A stretch of DNA of 64,000 bases. Source: UBA6100 sp049658145 (GTDB lineage: Bacteria > Actinomycetota > Coriobacteriia > Anaerosomatales > Anaerosomataceae). The DNA is taken from the NCBI GenBank assembly GCA_049658145.1, contig JBASOJ010000100.1, positions 48,648 to 112,647 on the forward strand. The letters run 5' to 3'. Numbering within the stretch: the stretch's first letter is position 1; each line of letters begins with the position of its first letter. A program made the position numbers and the translations under genes. The notes beneath the pieces are model-generated. The model searched no databases. It was given only the letters and a program-made list of their open reading frames with translations, and had not been told where the DNA came from. Of this stretch, positions 49,392 through 58,172 are shown piece after piece.

Positions 49392-50606
49392 TTGAGTTTC
49401 GACAACCTGGGTCTTTCGCCACGCCTTCTTGAGGCCGTGGCGGCGATGGGCTACACCAGCCCGACCCCCATCCAGCGCGACGCCATCCCGATGGTGCTCG
49501 AAGGCCGTGACGTTGTGGGCTGTGCCCAGACGGGCACCGGCAAGACCGCGGCGTTTGTCCTGCCGCTCTTGCAGCGTATCGAGAGCAAGCCCGGCGGACC
49601 CCGCGCGCTCGTGGTCACCCCCACGCGCGAACTCGCGCAGCAGATCGAAGATGTCGCCGAACAGGTGACCAAGTTCACCAAGCATCGTGTCGCGGTCGTG
49701 TACGGCGGTGTCGGCTACGAGCCGCAGACCAAGGCGCTCAAGCGCGGCGTGGACCTGCTTGTGGCCACCCCTGGCCGCCTGCTCGACCTCATGGAGCGCA
49801 GGATCGCGAACCTCTCCAACGTGGAGATCCTCGTCCTCGACGAGGCCGACCGGATGCTCGACATGGGCTTCTGGCCGCAGGTCCGCAAGATCATCGCCAC
49901 CATCCCGCCGGAGCGCCAGAACCTGCTCTTCTCGGCCACGATGTCGTCCGATGTCATGCGCATCGTAAGCTCCACCCTGCATGACCCGATCCGCGTGGAG
50001 GTGGCCCCTTCCGCGACGCCGATCGAGCTCATCGACCAGCGCGTGTACCCGGTCGGCGGTCAGCAGAAGGGTCAACTCCTCGTGCACCTCATCAACGAGC
50101 AGAACCTCGACCGCGTGATCGTCTTCACCCGCACCAAGCACCGCGCGGACCGCGTGGCCAAGGTGCTGCACCAGGCCGGCATCAAGAGCGCCGCCATCCA
50201 CGGCGACCGCTCACAGAGCCAGCGCCAGAGCGCGCTCGAGAACCTCAAGAGCGGCCGCTGCCGCGTGCTCGTGGCCACCGACGTGGTGGCCCGCGGCATC
50301 GACATCGACGACGTGAGTCATGTGGTGAACTACGACCTGCCCAACTCCCCGGACGACTACGTCCATCGCATCGGCAGGACCGCGCGCGCCGGTAAGAGCG
50401 GCACGGCCGTCTCGCTTCTCGCCCCCGAGGAGCATGAGGCGCTGCGCGACATCGAGATCAAGATCGGCACCGTGCTCGAAAGCCACGACGCCGAGGGCTT
50501 CGACTACTCTCAACAGCGGTTGGTCCCCAACCCCGAGCGAACCGCCACGCGCGCAGTACGCACGGTGTATAGCTCAAACCGCAGCAGAGGTCGCCGGCGC
50601 CGGTAA
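49392..50606 (+). CDS. DEAD-box RNA helicase, RhlE type
   Basis: A 404-residue helicase starting at TTG 49392 (LSFDNLGLSPRLLE), with GGAG eight bases upstream. Motifs: Q motif TSPTPIQRDAIP, I AQTGTGKT, Ia PTRELAQQ, Ib TPGRLLD, II DEAD, III SAT, V RGIDIDDVSHVVNYD and VI HRIGRTARAG. The short, basic C-terminus is that of RhlE proteins acting in ribosome assembly and cold adaptation. The leader of more than 200 bases upstream is gene-free. Confidence 0.95.
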   Translation: MSFDNLGLSPRLLEAVAAMGYTSPTPIQRDAIPMVLEGRDVVGCAQTGTGKTAAFVLPLLQRIESKPGGPRALVVTPTRELAQQIEDVAEQVTKFTKHRVAVVYGGVGYEPQTKALKRGVDLLVATPGRLLDLMERRIANLSNVEILVLDEADRMLDMGFWPQVRKIIATIPPERQNLLFSATMSSDVMRIVSSTLHDPIRVEVAPSATPIELIDQRVYPVGGQQKGQLLVHLINEQNLDRVIVFTRTKHRADRVAKVLHQAGIKSAAIHGDRSQSQRQSALENLKSGRCRVLVATDVVARGIDIDDVSHVVNYDLPNSPDDYVHRIGRTARAGKSGTAVSLLAPEEHEALRDIEIKIGTVLESHDAEGFDYSQQRLVPNPERTATRAVRTVYSSNRSRGRRRR

Positions 50607-50630
50607 GGGTCGACACATCCTGAGAGCTGT

Positions 50631-50658
50631 CGAGGGCGCCGCGGATGCGGCGCCCTCG
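50631..50658 (+). terminator. Terminator of the RhlE gene
   Basis: A perfect 12-bp stem (CGAGGGCGCCGC with GCGGCGCCCTCG) closes a GGAT loop and is followed by TTTCG. A standard intrinsic terminator 24 bases after the stop. Confidence 0.9.
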
Positions 50659-50695
50659 TTTCGTCCCGGTGATGCGGAACTCCTGTTGCTGTGTG

Positions 50696-51250
50696 TCAGG
50701 CCAGGCAGGAGCGGAGCGCCGAGGCGAGAGCCTCCGGGCCGGCGCCCTTGCGCACGACCTTCGTGCCGTGCGGGACATCGACCGCATCGAGGCGACCGGT
50801 GAGCACCACGATCGGTGCGTTCGTGTGACGGCGCACGTCATGCACAGTGCGATCGCCGCCGAGACCGAAACCGCACACCACGGCGGAGAACATGCCCTCG
50901 TCAAGCTCAGGAGCGGCGTCCTCGTAGGTCGTGGCGCGCACCACCTGCGCGCCATTGAACGTCGAGGTGATGGTGCTGGCCGTGAGCGCTGCGAAAACGG
51001 GTGAGTCCTCGATGACGAGGAAGCGGTGGACCACGGAGCGGTCCTCGGTGAGGTAGTCGCCCATTGTGCCGTCGGGCAGCATACCCGGAGTCACCGCGAG
51101 ACCGCCCTCGAGGCGAGTATGGATCACGCACGCTTCGTGCTGGCCCCCCTTGCAGAACCCGTACGAACTCGCGTAGCTCACGCGTTTGACGATGCTTGGC
51201 TCGATCGTTCGGTAGAAGACACACTCGGTGCTTCTGGGACAGTCCGCCAT
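50696..51250 (-). CDS. Pseudo-receiver protein with N-terminal cysteine cluster
   Basis: A 184-residue protein. The N-terminal 55 residues have four spaced cysteines (CPRSTECVFY and FCKGGQHEACVIH), probably a metal or iron-sulfur site. Residues about 75-180 follow the receiver fold (RFLVIEDSPVFAALTASTI ... APIVVLTG ... TKVVRKGAG), with the acidic pocket reduced and the phospho-Asp replaced (AVVCGFGLG). It is likely a non-phosphorylated receiver sensing through its cysteines. The ATG at 51250 has GGAGG upstream. Confidence 0.65.
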   Translation of the reverse strand: MADCPRSTECVFYRTIEPSIVKRVSYASSYGFCKGGQHEACVIHTRLEGGLAVTPGMLPDGTMGDYLTEDRSVVHRFLVIEDSPVFAALTASTITSTFNGAQVVRATTYEDAAPELDEGMFSAVVCGFGLGGDRTVHDVRRHTNAPIVVLTGRLDAVDVPHGTKVVRKGAGPEALASALRSCLA

Positions 51251-51389
51251 GTCGCGCCTCCTGTGCCGGAAGGGTACGTGCGGCACATAGAGTAGAGCCG
51301 CGTCTCATGAAATACCGTGCCGGGTATCACAGAAGCCATGATTCTCCCCGACAAGCGGAATGGTCTCGCTGCGGGAGCCCGAACGCGGA

Positions 51390-52235
51390 TCAGCGGCCCG
51401 GCATAAGCTGCCACGTGCTCACGCTCACCGAGAGCGTGACCGCGATCGGCTCGGGCAGAGATGCCACCCGGGATTCGACATCATCGGCCTGCAGATGATG
51501 CGCACTGGGGCCCATCAACGCCGCCGCGAGGACGTCTTCCCGGGAGAGCCGCATCTCGCGCTCCACAGCCCGCGTGGCAGCGCGCTCGAAGTGTCCGCCG
51601 AGGGCGGTCTCGAGCCGCTCTTCCTTACGCGGGTCGACACTCACCAGGCCGAGCGGGCCGGCGATCTCCTGCAGGTGCCGTGAGGTGGGCGTCACCACCA
51701 CGAGCACGCCCGAAGCTGCGAGGATGCGGGCGAACTCAGGTGCGTTGCGCGGCGCGAACACGCACATCACTGCCGCCGCCACACCATCGCGGACCGGCAA
51801 CGTGCCCCAGGCGTCGCACACCGCCGCTCCGACGCGCGGATGTGCGCGGGCGGCCCGGCGCGCCGCATGTTTGGAGATGTCGAGCGCGAGACCCGTGCGA
51901 CCCGGCAGCCGCTCGAGGACGGCGGCCAGGTGCTCGCCCGTGCCTGCGCCGACATCGATCACGCAGCCTTCGGCGGCACCCACGGCCGAGACGACCGCGT
52001 CGGCCAGAGCTGCGTCGAGCGGACGGAAGTGACCGCGCGCGAGAAACGCCGAGCGCGCCCCGACCATCTCCCGCGTGTCTGCCGTGCCGGCAGTCGCGTC
52101 ACCAGGAAGCAGGTTCACGTAGCCCTGTCGCGCGATGTCGAAAGAGTGGCCCGATGCGCATGCGAGCGCACCGCCCGCCTCGGCCAGCTCCGCACCACAG
52201 TGCGGGCATGCCAGCAGCGCATGCCACCCGGCCAT
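51390..52235 (-). CDS. RlmA-like 23S rRNA (guanine-N1)-methyltransferase
   Basis: A 281-residue SAM methyltransferase with an N-terminal zinc finger (LLACPHCGAEL...LACASGHSFDIARQGYVNLL), the RlmA/TlrB hallmark. VIDVGAGTGEHLAAVL and CVFAPRNAPEFARIL follow. RlmA-type enzymes methylate G745 or G748 in 23S rRNA, and the TlrB branch gives tylosin-type macrolide resistance. It overlaps the deaminase stop as TGATG. Confidence 0.9.
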   Translation of the reverse strand: MAGWHALLACPHCGAELAEAGGALACASGHSFDIARQGYVNLLPGDATAGTADTREMVGARSAFLARGHFRPLDAALADAVVSAVGAAEGCVIDVGAGTGEHLAAVLERLPGRTGLALDISKHAARRAARAHPRVGAAVCDAWGTLPVRDGVAAAVMCVFAPRNAPEFARILAASGVLVVVTPTSRHLQEIAGPLGLVSVDPRKEERLETALGGHFERAATRAVEREMRLSREDVLAAALMGPSAHHLQADDVESRVASLPEPIAVTLSVSVSTWQLMPGR

Positions 52236-52702
52236 CAGTACGGCACCCGGTCGGGATCCGAGGCCCACTCGCGGAAGACCTCGATGGCCTCCTCCGGGAG
52301 CATGCGAACCATCGGCAGCGTTCGCTCGCCGTGCGGCAGCGCCAACTCCCGGTACAGCCGTGCGTCATCGAAGCCGATGGCCGCGGCGTCGCCTGCGGTG
52401 TTAGCGAAGTAGACGAGATCGATGTGCGCCCAGTGGATCGCGGCGAGGCACATCGGGCAGGGCTCGCAGCTGGTGTAGATGACGCATCCCTCGAGAGAGA
52501 ACGTGTCAAGCACCTGACAGGCCTCACGGATCGCCACGATCTCCGCGTGGGCGGTGGGATCGTTGTGGCCGGTCACCTGGTTCCAGCCCTCGGCCACCAC
52601 CTCGCGGTCATGCACGATCACGGCCGCGAAGGGTCCGCCCTCCTCGGCGCGCATCTTCTCGCGGCTGAGCGTGATCGCGCGACGCATGAACTCCTCGTGC
52701 AT
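52235..52702 (-). CDS. Cytidine/guanine deaminase family protein
   Basis: A 155-residue zinc deaminase: zinc ligands HAE and PCPMC in TAHAEIVAIREAC and TSCEPCPMCLAAIHWAHI. AGDAAAIGFDDARLYREL and length match bacterial guanine deaminase (GuaD) rather than tRNA adenosine deaminase. GGAGGACGGC precedes the ATG. Co-transcribed with the RlmA-like gene. A nucleotide-salvage role is inferred from the family. Confidence 0.88.
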   Translation of the reverse strand: MHEEFMRRAITLSREKMRAEEGGPFAAVIVHDREVVAEGWNQVTGHNDPTAHAEIVAIREACQVLDTFSLEGCVIYTSCEPCPMCLAAIHWAHIDLVYFANTAGDAAAIGFDDARLYRELALPHGERTLPMVRMLPEEAIEVFREWASDPDRVPY

Positions 52703-52812
52703 GCCGTCCTCCTGCCGCCGTCGACCCGAGGAGAATGTTCCCCCGGTGCCGCATCCTGTCGGCCCGGCGCCGAACCTCGGACTACAATGAAGCATCCCGC
52801 TCGAGAGGAACC

Positions 52813-53310
52813 ATGATGACCCACACCGTGCTCGCCGCACAGAACATCAGCCGAATGTGCATCGTCTGCGGCACTGAGAACGCCGCCGGCCTGCACGCGC
52901 GCTTCTTCGAGATCGAGGGCGGCGAGCTCGCCTGTGTCTTCACGCCACGCGAGGAGCACCAGGGCTACCCGGGGCGGCTGCACGGCGGCATCGCCTCGAC
53001 GGTACTCGATGAGACCATCGGCAGGGCCATCAACCTCACCGACCCCGATGCCTGGGGCGTGACCGTCGAGCTCAACGTGCGCTACCGGCAGCCGGTGCCG
53101 CTCGGCGGCGATATCGTCGTGCGGGGCCGCATCACCGAAGACTCCAGACGGCTTTTCGAGGGCGCGGCAGAGATCCTCCTCGACGACGGGACGGTCGCTG
53201 TGGAGGCCACCGGGAAGTACCTGCGCCTGCCTATCGACAGGATCGCCGAGGGCGACTTCACCTCGGAATGGTTCGCCGACGAGAGGCCACTACCCGAGAC
53301 CATCGGGTAG
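52813..53310 (+). CDS. Hotdog-fold thioesterase (PaaI family)
   Basis: A 165-residue PaaI-type acyl-CoA thioesterase: N-terminal CIVCGTENAAGLHARF, active-site helix YPGRLHGGIASTVLDETIGRAI and strand NVRYRQPVPLGGDIVVRGRI. The acyl substrate is not inferable. AGAGGAACC lies before tandem ATG codons. Divergent from the deaminase operon. Confidence 0.92.
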   Translation: MMTHTVLAAQNISRMCIVCGTENAAGLHARFFEIEGGELACVFTPREEHQGYPGRLHGGIASTVLDETIGRAINLTDPDAWGVTVELNVRYRQPVPLGGDIVVRGRITEDSRRLFEGAAEILLDDGTVAVEATGKYLRLPIDRIAEGDFTSEWFADERPLPETIG

Positions 53311-53330
53311 CGAGCTCGCATCCCTGTCGC

Positions 53331-53363
53331 AAGAAGGGCCGCACGTCCGGGGCGGCCCTTCTT
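53331..53363 (+). terminator. Terminator of the thioesterase gene
   Basis: AAGAAGGGCCGC (53331-53342) pairs perfectly with GCGGCCCTTCTT (53352-53363) around a 9-base loop. It also lies in the frame running on from the disrupted nitroreductase on the other strand. Confidence 0.9.
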
Positions 53364-54091
53364 GATGAGCCCACGTGCCGCGGTAGTCTGACAGCTTGAA
53401 CTTGCCGAACCTACGCTGATGAAAGCCGGTGGCCTCGAAGTCCGAGACCTCCTTCCCAACGAGGATACTCATGCGGTTCATCTCCTCCATGTAGGAGGGA
53501 GTGAACTTGCGGCGGTACACGACCTGCGGATAGCTGGAGACGCCGGGAGGGAGCCCGTGGGGTGCGTGAAGGCGCTCCAGGTCCTCGGCCGTCTCGGCGA
53601 GCTCTGATGCCTCCAGGCGCTGATAACGGTCCCGGTGCACGAGATGCCCTCCGAAGTGCTCGATCGGCTGCTGCTTCGTGAGCGGCCGGCCGAAACACAC
53701 CATCGCGATCGGCAGCGTGCACGCAGGCAGCCCCAGCAGCTCCGCGTGGATCTCGCCGTTCTCCAGGACGTCGCCGATGTAGCACGAGCCGATACCGAGT
53801 GACTCGGCGGCGATCACGGCCGTCTGCGCAGCGATGAGCGCATCGGAACACGCAAGAAGCAGCTCACCGAGCCCCGGCGACGAACGGTTGATCATCGCAG
53901 GTGACCGCCAAACGGTCCTTCAGTGCCTGGTCCTCCACTTCGATGATGGTGTAGAGCACCATGCCTCCGGCCGTGGGTGCCCGGAGTGCGGCATGCAGGA
54001 TCGCCTCGCGCTCCTCGGTGGTCAGCGGCGTGGAGTCGTAGACGCGCGTGGAGCGTCGCCGCTCGATCAGTTCGAGCGTGGGGTTCAGCAT
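53364..54091 (-). pseudogene. Nitroreductase family, frameshifted with internal deletion
   Basis: The N-terminus MLNPTLELIERRRSTRVYD and LRAPTAGGMVLYTIIEV to CDDQPFVAG is a clear FMN-dependent nitroreductase, with GGAGG before the ATG. The frame stops at 53864, and the protein resumes in another frame with LGELLLACSDALIAAQTAVIAAESLGIGSCYIGD. About 25-30 residues expected between CDDQPF and LLLACSDA are missing. The C-terminal frame also runs through the neighbouring terminator without a natural stop. The gene is broken at two places. Confidence 0.8.
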
Positions 54092-54114
54092 GATTCCTCC
54101 GATCGGCTGGAGCG

Positions 54115-54900
54115 CTACCGCTTCTCGGGCATGGCCGCCAGCACCTGCAACGAGTCGAGCGCGGTAAACCCGGCGGCCTCGTCGCCTTCGGCCACGCTGA
54201 AGAGCGCCACGAACCCGACCTCGGGCGAGAGGAGGTAGTAGAACGTGCCTTCCAGCGCGCCTTCGGCGAGTGGTATGTAGTCGAAGCGCACGAGGTAGGT
54301 CTCGTCGATCGGCCCCGCCGGAACGGTCGCCGAGTTCTTGGCCAGAACGGTCGCGTCGATGCCGAAGCTGCCGGTGTCCGAGACCACGAAGGTCTCGCCC
54401 ACCTCGAAGTCGACCGGCCAGAACCTGAGCGGGTTGGCATACGGCTCCACCGTGGGCTCGTCGCCCGCAGGCGTGATCTTGCCGAGCTGGAGCAACCACT
54501 CGTCGGTCACCTGGCGCGGGAAGTAGACCTCGCTCGCACCCTCCATCGTCTTCACCACGTAGGTGTAGTCCGTGAACGCATCAAGCCCGTCCACCTCCGA
54601 GGGGTCGACGATCTCGGTCGTTGCCCGGGGCCAATCATCGCCCGCTTCAAGCGTCCACGGACCGGCGACGGTCAGTGTGACGGGGATCGTCTCGCCGCCG
54701 GTGTATGTGGCGACCTCCCAGGCGTACCCGGGCTCGGTAGGCAGTGTTGCGGCCCACTCGCCCACGGGCTCGGCAGGCGCGCTCGAGGTGCCGCCGGTGC
54801 CCGGTTCCGTGTCCGGAGCGGTCTCATCCGAGCACCCACCGAGCATCCCCGCCACGAGCGCCGCAGCCGTCACGGTCACCAGGATCCGTCGTGCCACCAT
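54115..54900 (-). CDS. Predicted lipoprotein
   Basis: A 261-residue exported lipoprotein with lipobox LGGC near residue 23, then a Thr/Pro/Gly-rich linker. The rest is beta-rich with many Trp, Tyr and Asp (YAWEVATYTGGETIPVTLTVAG, YTYVVKTMEGASEVYFPRQV, GFVALFSVAEGD). No known domain recognised. It lies 23 bases upstream of the broken nitroreductase on the same strand. Signal and lipobox are solid; function unknown. Confidence 0.75.
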   Translation of the reverse strand: MVARRILVTVTAAALVAGMLGGCSDETAPDTEPGTGGTSSAPAEPVGEWAATLPTEPGYAWEVATYTGGETIPVTLTVAGPWTLEAGDDWPRATTEIVDPSEVDGLDAFTDYTYVVKTMEGASEVYFPRQVTDEWLLQLGKITPAGDEPTVEPYANPLRFWPVDFEVGETFVVSDTGSFGIDATVLAKNSATVPAGPIDETYLVRFDYIPLAEGALEGTFYYLLSPEVGFVALFSVAEGDEAAGFTALDSLQVLAAMPEKR

Positions 54901-54937
54901 CGCGATTCCTTTCGGTACTCCGCGGGAACTGCCCCGC

Positions 54938-55315
54938 CTACGCCTGCTTGATCTCGATCTCGACCCCGTCGGGGTCGTTGAAGAAGAGCAGCCGCCAGCC
55001 GGTCGGCAGCTCTCGGATCGCGGCGTCCTCCGGCAGGATGCCCGCCGCCCGCAACTCGGCGAACACCGTGTCGATGTCGTGCGTCTCGAGCGCGAAGTGC
55101 CGGAAGCCGAGCGCGCGCGGCAGCACCTCGGCCGCGGGCACCGGCTCCACGTACGCGAACAGCTCCAGCTGCAGGGCGCCGAGCCGGAGGAACGACAGCG
55201 TCTTGTCCTCGCCCACGCGCTCTTCGGCCTGCTCGAAGCCCAGCGCCCGGTAGAACGCCTTCGAGCGCTCGAGGTCGCTCACGATGATGCCGATGTGATG
55301 CGGCGTGAGATCCAT
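54938..55315 (-). CDS. VOC superfamily (glyoxalase/bleomycin-resistance fold) protein
   Basis: A 125-residue single VOC unit with metal ligands His (PHHIGIIVSDLERSKAFYRALGF), another His (GFRHFALETHDID) and Glu near the end (FFNDPDGVEIEIKQA). It resembles methylmalonyl-CoA epimerase or lactoylglutathione lyase-like enzymes, too short to decide. It follows the GatB/YqeY gene by six bases. Confidence 0.85.
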   Translation of the reverse strand: MDLTPHHIGIIVSDLERSKAFYRALGFEQAEERVGEDKTLSFLRLGALQLELFAYVEPVPAAEVLPRALGFRHFALETHDIDTVFAELRAAGILPEDAAIRELPTGWRLLFFNDPDGVEIEIKQA

Positions 55316-55321
55316 CGCGCT

Positions 55322-55765
55322 TCAGCCCAGCTTCGATCCGGCGATGCGCGCTAGCTCGGCCTTGTCGCAGTTGCCGCTGCATTCGGAGGCCACAGCCGCG
55401 ATCACGCGGCCCATGTCGCGCTTCTCGGTGAAGCCGCCGTCGGCGATCACGCGCTCCACGATCTGGGCGAGCGCGTCGCCGGTCACCTGCGCCGGCAGGT
55501 AGCCCTCGAGCATCGCCACCTGCTCGGTGAGCAGCGCCGTCCGCGCGTCGTCGGTGCCGACCTTGATCGATCCCTCGAGCGTCTCGCCGGTCTGCTTGAG
55601 CACCTTCTTGAGCGCGGCGGCGACCTCTTCATCGGTGACGTCTCGCTGCGACTCTTTCTCCTTGATGTCGATCTCGTTCTTCACCTGACGCAGGATCGAC
55701 AGCCGCGGCTTGTCGTGTGCGCGCATCGCGGCGGTGATCTCCGAGACGATGAGGTCCTTGTTCAT
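55322..55765 (-). CDS. yqeY: GatB/YqeY domain protein
   Basis: A 147-residue YqeY protein with the helical GatB tail-like fold: KPRLSILRQVKNEIDIKEKESQRDVTDEEVAAALKKVLKQ and TEKRDMGRVIAAV. Related to the tRNA-recognition tail of GatB; its own role is unclear. It leads a two-gene unit with the VOC gene and is divergent from the MarR operon. Confidence 0.92.
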   Translation of the reverse strand: MNKDLIVSEITAAMRAHDKPRLSILRQVKNEIDIKEKESQRDVTDEEVAAALKKVLKQTGETLEGSIKVGTDDARTALLTEQVAMLEGYLPAQVTGDALAQIVERVIADGGFTEKRDMGRVIAAVASECSGNCDKAELARIAGSKLG

Positions 55766-55830
55766 GGGCTCCGCCCCCTTCACCTGATCGGGCATGTCCG
55801 AGTGTAGCGCACCCGTTACGCGGAAGGGCC

Positions 55831-55887
55831 TTGCATTCTGCGGACCGGTGATTTAGATTAGCCACCTAACAATTAGCCCGCTAATCT
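55831..55887 (+). promoter_or_regulatory. Promoter and operator of the marR-exporter operon
   Basis: TTGCAT (55831-55836) and TAGATT (55854-55859) are 17 bases apart. The -10 overlaps AGATTAGC (55855-55862), which pairs as a perfect inverted repeat with GCTAATCT (55880-55887). Inside this lies ATTAGC-CC-GCTAAT (55872-55885). The A+T-rich palindromes are typical of MarR binding and would block the promoter. Confidence 0.75.
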
Positions 55888-55923
55888 TTCGGCCACTAAC
55901 AATCACCGCAAGGAAGTGATACC

Positions 55924-56448
55924 GTGACCCACCCCGTGTTCGACTTCGGCCCCGAGGAGGTCGACGCCGCTACGATGGATGCATTCCGCGCGTTCAAGCG
56001 CGCGATGATGCTCCACCGGCGTCTGCTGATGGCGGCCTTCGCCGACGAGCCGGTCCACGCCGCCCAGGGCGCATGCCTGCAGGCGCTCGCCCATCGCGAT
56101 GGATTGAGCCAGACCGACCTGGCCGAGACGCTGCATGTCTCACGGCCCTCCGTAACCACGATGCTGCAGCGAATGGAGAGTGCGGGCCTCATCGAGCGGC
56201 GTTCCGACGAGGCTGATTCGCGCGTGTCCCGCGTCCTGCTCACCGCACAGGGCCGCGAATCGGCCGACCGGATGCATGTCGGCTTCATCGACGTGATAAA
56301 CGTGAGCATGGGTTCGATGTCGGACGCCGACAAGCGTGAGTTCACCCGTATCCTCACCGACGTCAACAACCACGTGGATCAGGTGCTCAAGGAGCGTGGC
56401 GTGGGCGCCTGGGTCCACCCCGGGCACGGAGAGGAGGGGCCGCGATGA
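55924..56448 (+). CDS. MarR family regulator
   Basis: A 174-residue MarR protein: winged helix with LSQTDLAETLHVSRPSVTTMLQRMESAGLIERR and wing DEADSRVSRVLLTAQG, flanked by dimerisation helices. GTG start with AAGGA upstream. It overlaps the first exporter gene as ATGA; a repressor of the ABC pair released by toxic ligands is the usual arrangement. Confidence 0.92.
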   Translation: MTHPVFDFGPEEVDAATMDAFRAFKRAMMLHRRLLMAAFADEPVHAAQGACLQALAHRDGLSQTDLAETLHVSRPSVTTMLQRMESAGLIERRSDEADSRVSRVLLTAQGRESADRMHVGFIDVINVSMGSMSDADKREFTRILTDVNNHVDQVLKERGVGAWVHPGHGEEGPR

Positions 56449-58172
56449 TGCGCCTCTTCCGCTACCTCAAGCCCTACTGGAAGCAGATCACCCTGGTTTC
56501 GACACTCGTGCTCATCCAGGCGATCGCGAACCTCTACCTGCCCGATCTGAACGCGAACATCATCAACGACGGCGTGGCCAAAGGAAACACGGACTTCATC
56601 CTGAGCGAGGGCGGGCGCATGCTTGCCGTGACGTTGGTGCTCGGCGTCGTCTCGATCGTCTCGGTCTACTGGGGCTCGCGCACGGCCATGGCCTTCGGCC
56701 GCGACGTGCGGCATGCCGTGTTCCACAAGGTCCAGACCTTCTCGCTCGCCGAGCTCAACATGTTCGGTGCGCCGTCGCTCATCACGCGCACCACCAACGA
56801 CGTGCAGCAGATCCAGATGCTCGTCGTCATGGGTCTGAACGTCATGATCATGGCGCCGTTCATGGCCATCGGCGGCGTCATCATGGCGGTACGTCAGGAT
56901 GCCCCTCTGTCGCTCCTGATCGTCGTGGTGATCCCCGTGCTCGCGCTCGTGCTCGGCATCGTGATGCGCAATGCCATGCCGCTGTTCAAGAGCATGCAAC
57001 TGCGTATCGACCGGGTGAACCAGGTGATGCGGGAGAAACTCGCCGGCATCCGGGTCATCCGCGCGTTCGTCCGCAGCGACTACGAGGAGCGGCGCTTCGA
57101 CGTGGCCAACCGGGAGCTCTCGGACACGATGCTCGCGGTCGGCCGGCTCTTCGCAACGGTCATGCCGGCCGTCATGGCGGTGTTCAACCTCACGCTCGTG
57201 GCTACGATGTGGTTCGGCGGACTGCGCATCGACAGCGGTGCGATGCCGATCGGCAACCTCACCGCATTCCTCACATACATCGCGCAGATCCTCATGGCTG
57301 TCATGATGGCTGCGATCATGTTCATCATGGTGCCGCGTGCGGCCGCCTCCGCCGAACGCGTCAACGCCGTGCTCGATACCGAGCCGAAGATCTGCGACCC
57401 GGCCGAGCCGGTCACACCGGCCGAGACCCGAGGCGTGGTGGACTTCCGCGACGTGGAGTTCCGCTACCCGGGCGCCGAGGACCCCGTGCTCTGCAGCATC
57501 TCCTTCACCGCGCAGCCGGGCGAGACCACGGCGATCGTCGGCAGCACGGGCAGCGGCAAGTCCACGCTCATCAACCTCATCCCGCGCTTCTACGACGTCA
57601 CCGGCGGCACGCTGCTCGTTGACGGCGTGGACGTGCGCGACATGACCCAGGCCGAACTGTGGAGCCGGGTCGGCTTCATCCCGCAGAAGGCGTTCCTGTT
57701 CAGCGGCACGGTCGCGAGCAACCTGCGCTACGGACGCGAGGAGGCCACCGACGACGAGCTGTGGCATGCGCTCGAGGTCGCACAGGGCCGTGCGTTCGTC
57801 TCGGCGATGGACGACGGGCTCAACGCGCCGATCACCCAGGGAGGCTCGAACGTCTCCGGCGGCCAGCGCCAGCGGCTCGCGATCGCCCGGGCACTCGTGA
57901 AGCGCCCGAGGGTCTACGTCTTCGACGACAGCTTCTCGGCACTCGACTTCAAGACGGACGCGGCACTGCGCGCAGCGCTCGCACACGACACCGCTGATGC
58001 GACCGTGATCATCGTCGCGCAGCGCGTGAGCACGATCATGCACGCCGACCGGATCATCGTGCTCGATGAGGGGACCATCGTCGGCACGGGCACACACGAC
58101 GAGCTCATGGCCACCTGCCCGACGTACGTGGAGATCGTCAGAAGCCAGCTGACCGAGGAGGAGGTCGCATGA
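56445..58172 (+). CDS. Heterodimeric ABC exporter subunit with degenerate site
   Basis: A 575-residue half-transporter: six membrane helices, then an ATPase with Walker A GSTGSGKST, signature VSGGQRQR and Walker B VYVFDDSFSALD. The catalytic Glu after Walker B is Asp, as in the non-hydrolysing site of heterodimers such as BmrCD, LmrCD and TM287/288. It should pair with the next gene product to export drugs or lipids. ATG overlaps marR. Confidence 0.93.
   Translation: MMRLFRYLKPYWKQITLVSTLVLIQAIANLYLPDLNANIINDGVAKGNTDFILSEGGRMLAVTLVLGVVSIVSVYWGSRTAMAFGRDVRHAVFHKVQTFSLAELNMFGAPSLITRTTNDVQQIQMLVVMGLNVMIMAPFMAIGGVIMAVRQDAPLSLLIVVVIPVLALVLGIVMRNAMPLFKSMQLRIDRVNQVMREKLAGIRVIRAFVRSDYEERRFDVANRELSDTMLAVGRLFATVMPAVMAVFNLTLVATMWFGGLRIDSGAMPIGNLTAFLTYIAQILMAVMMAAIMFIMVPRAAASAERVNAVLDTEPKICDPAEPVTPAETRGVVDFRDVEFRYPGAEDPVLCSISFTAQPGETTAIVGSTGSGKSTLINLIPRFYDVTGGTLLVDGVDVRDMTQAELWSRVGFIPQKAFLFSGTVASNLRYGREEATDDELWHALEVAQGRAFVSAMDDGLNAPITQGGSNVSGGQRQRLAIARALVKRPRVYVFDDSFSALDFKTDAALRAALAHDTADATVIIVAQRVSTIMHADRIIVLDEGTIVGTGTHDELMATCPTYVEIVRSQLTEEEVA

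Noticed and set aside
56379..58097. A 572-residue minus-strand frame opposite the first exporter subunit
   Set aside because: Same reason: antisense shadow with charged low-complexity sequence.
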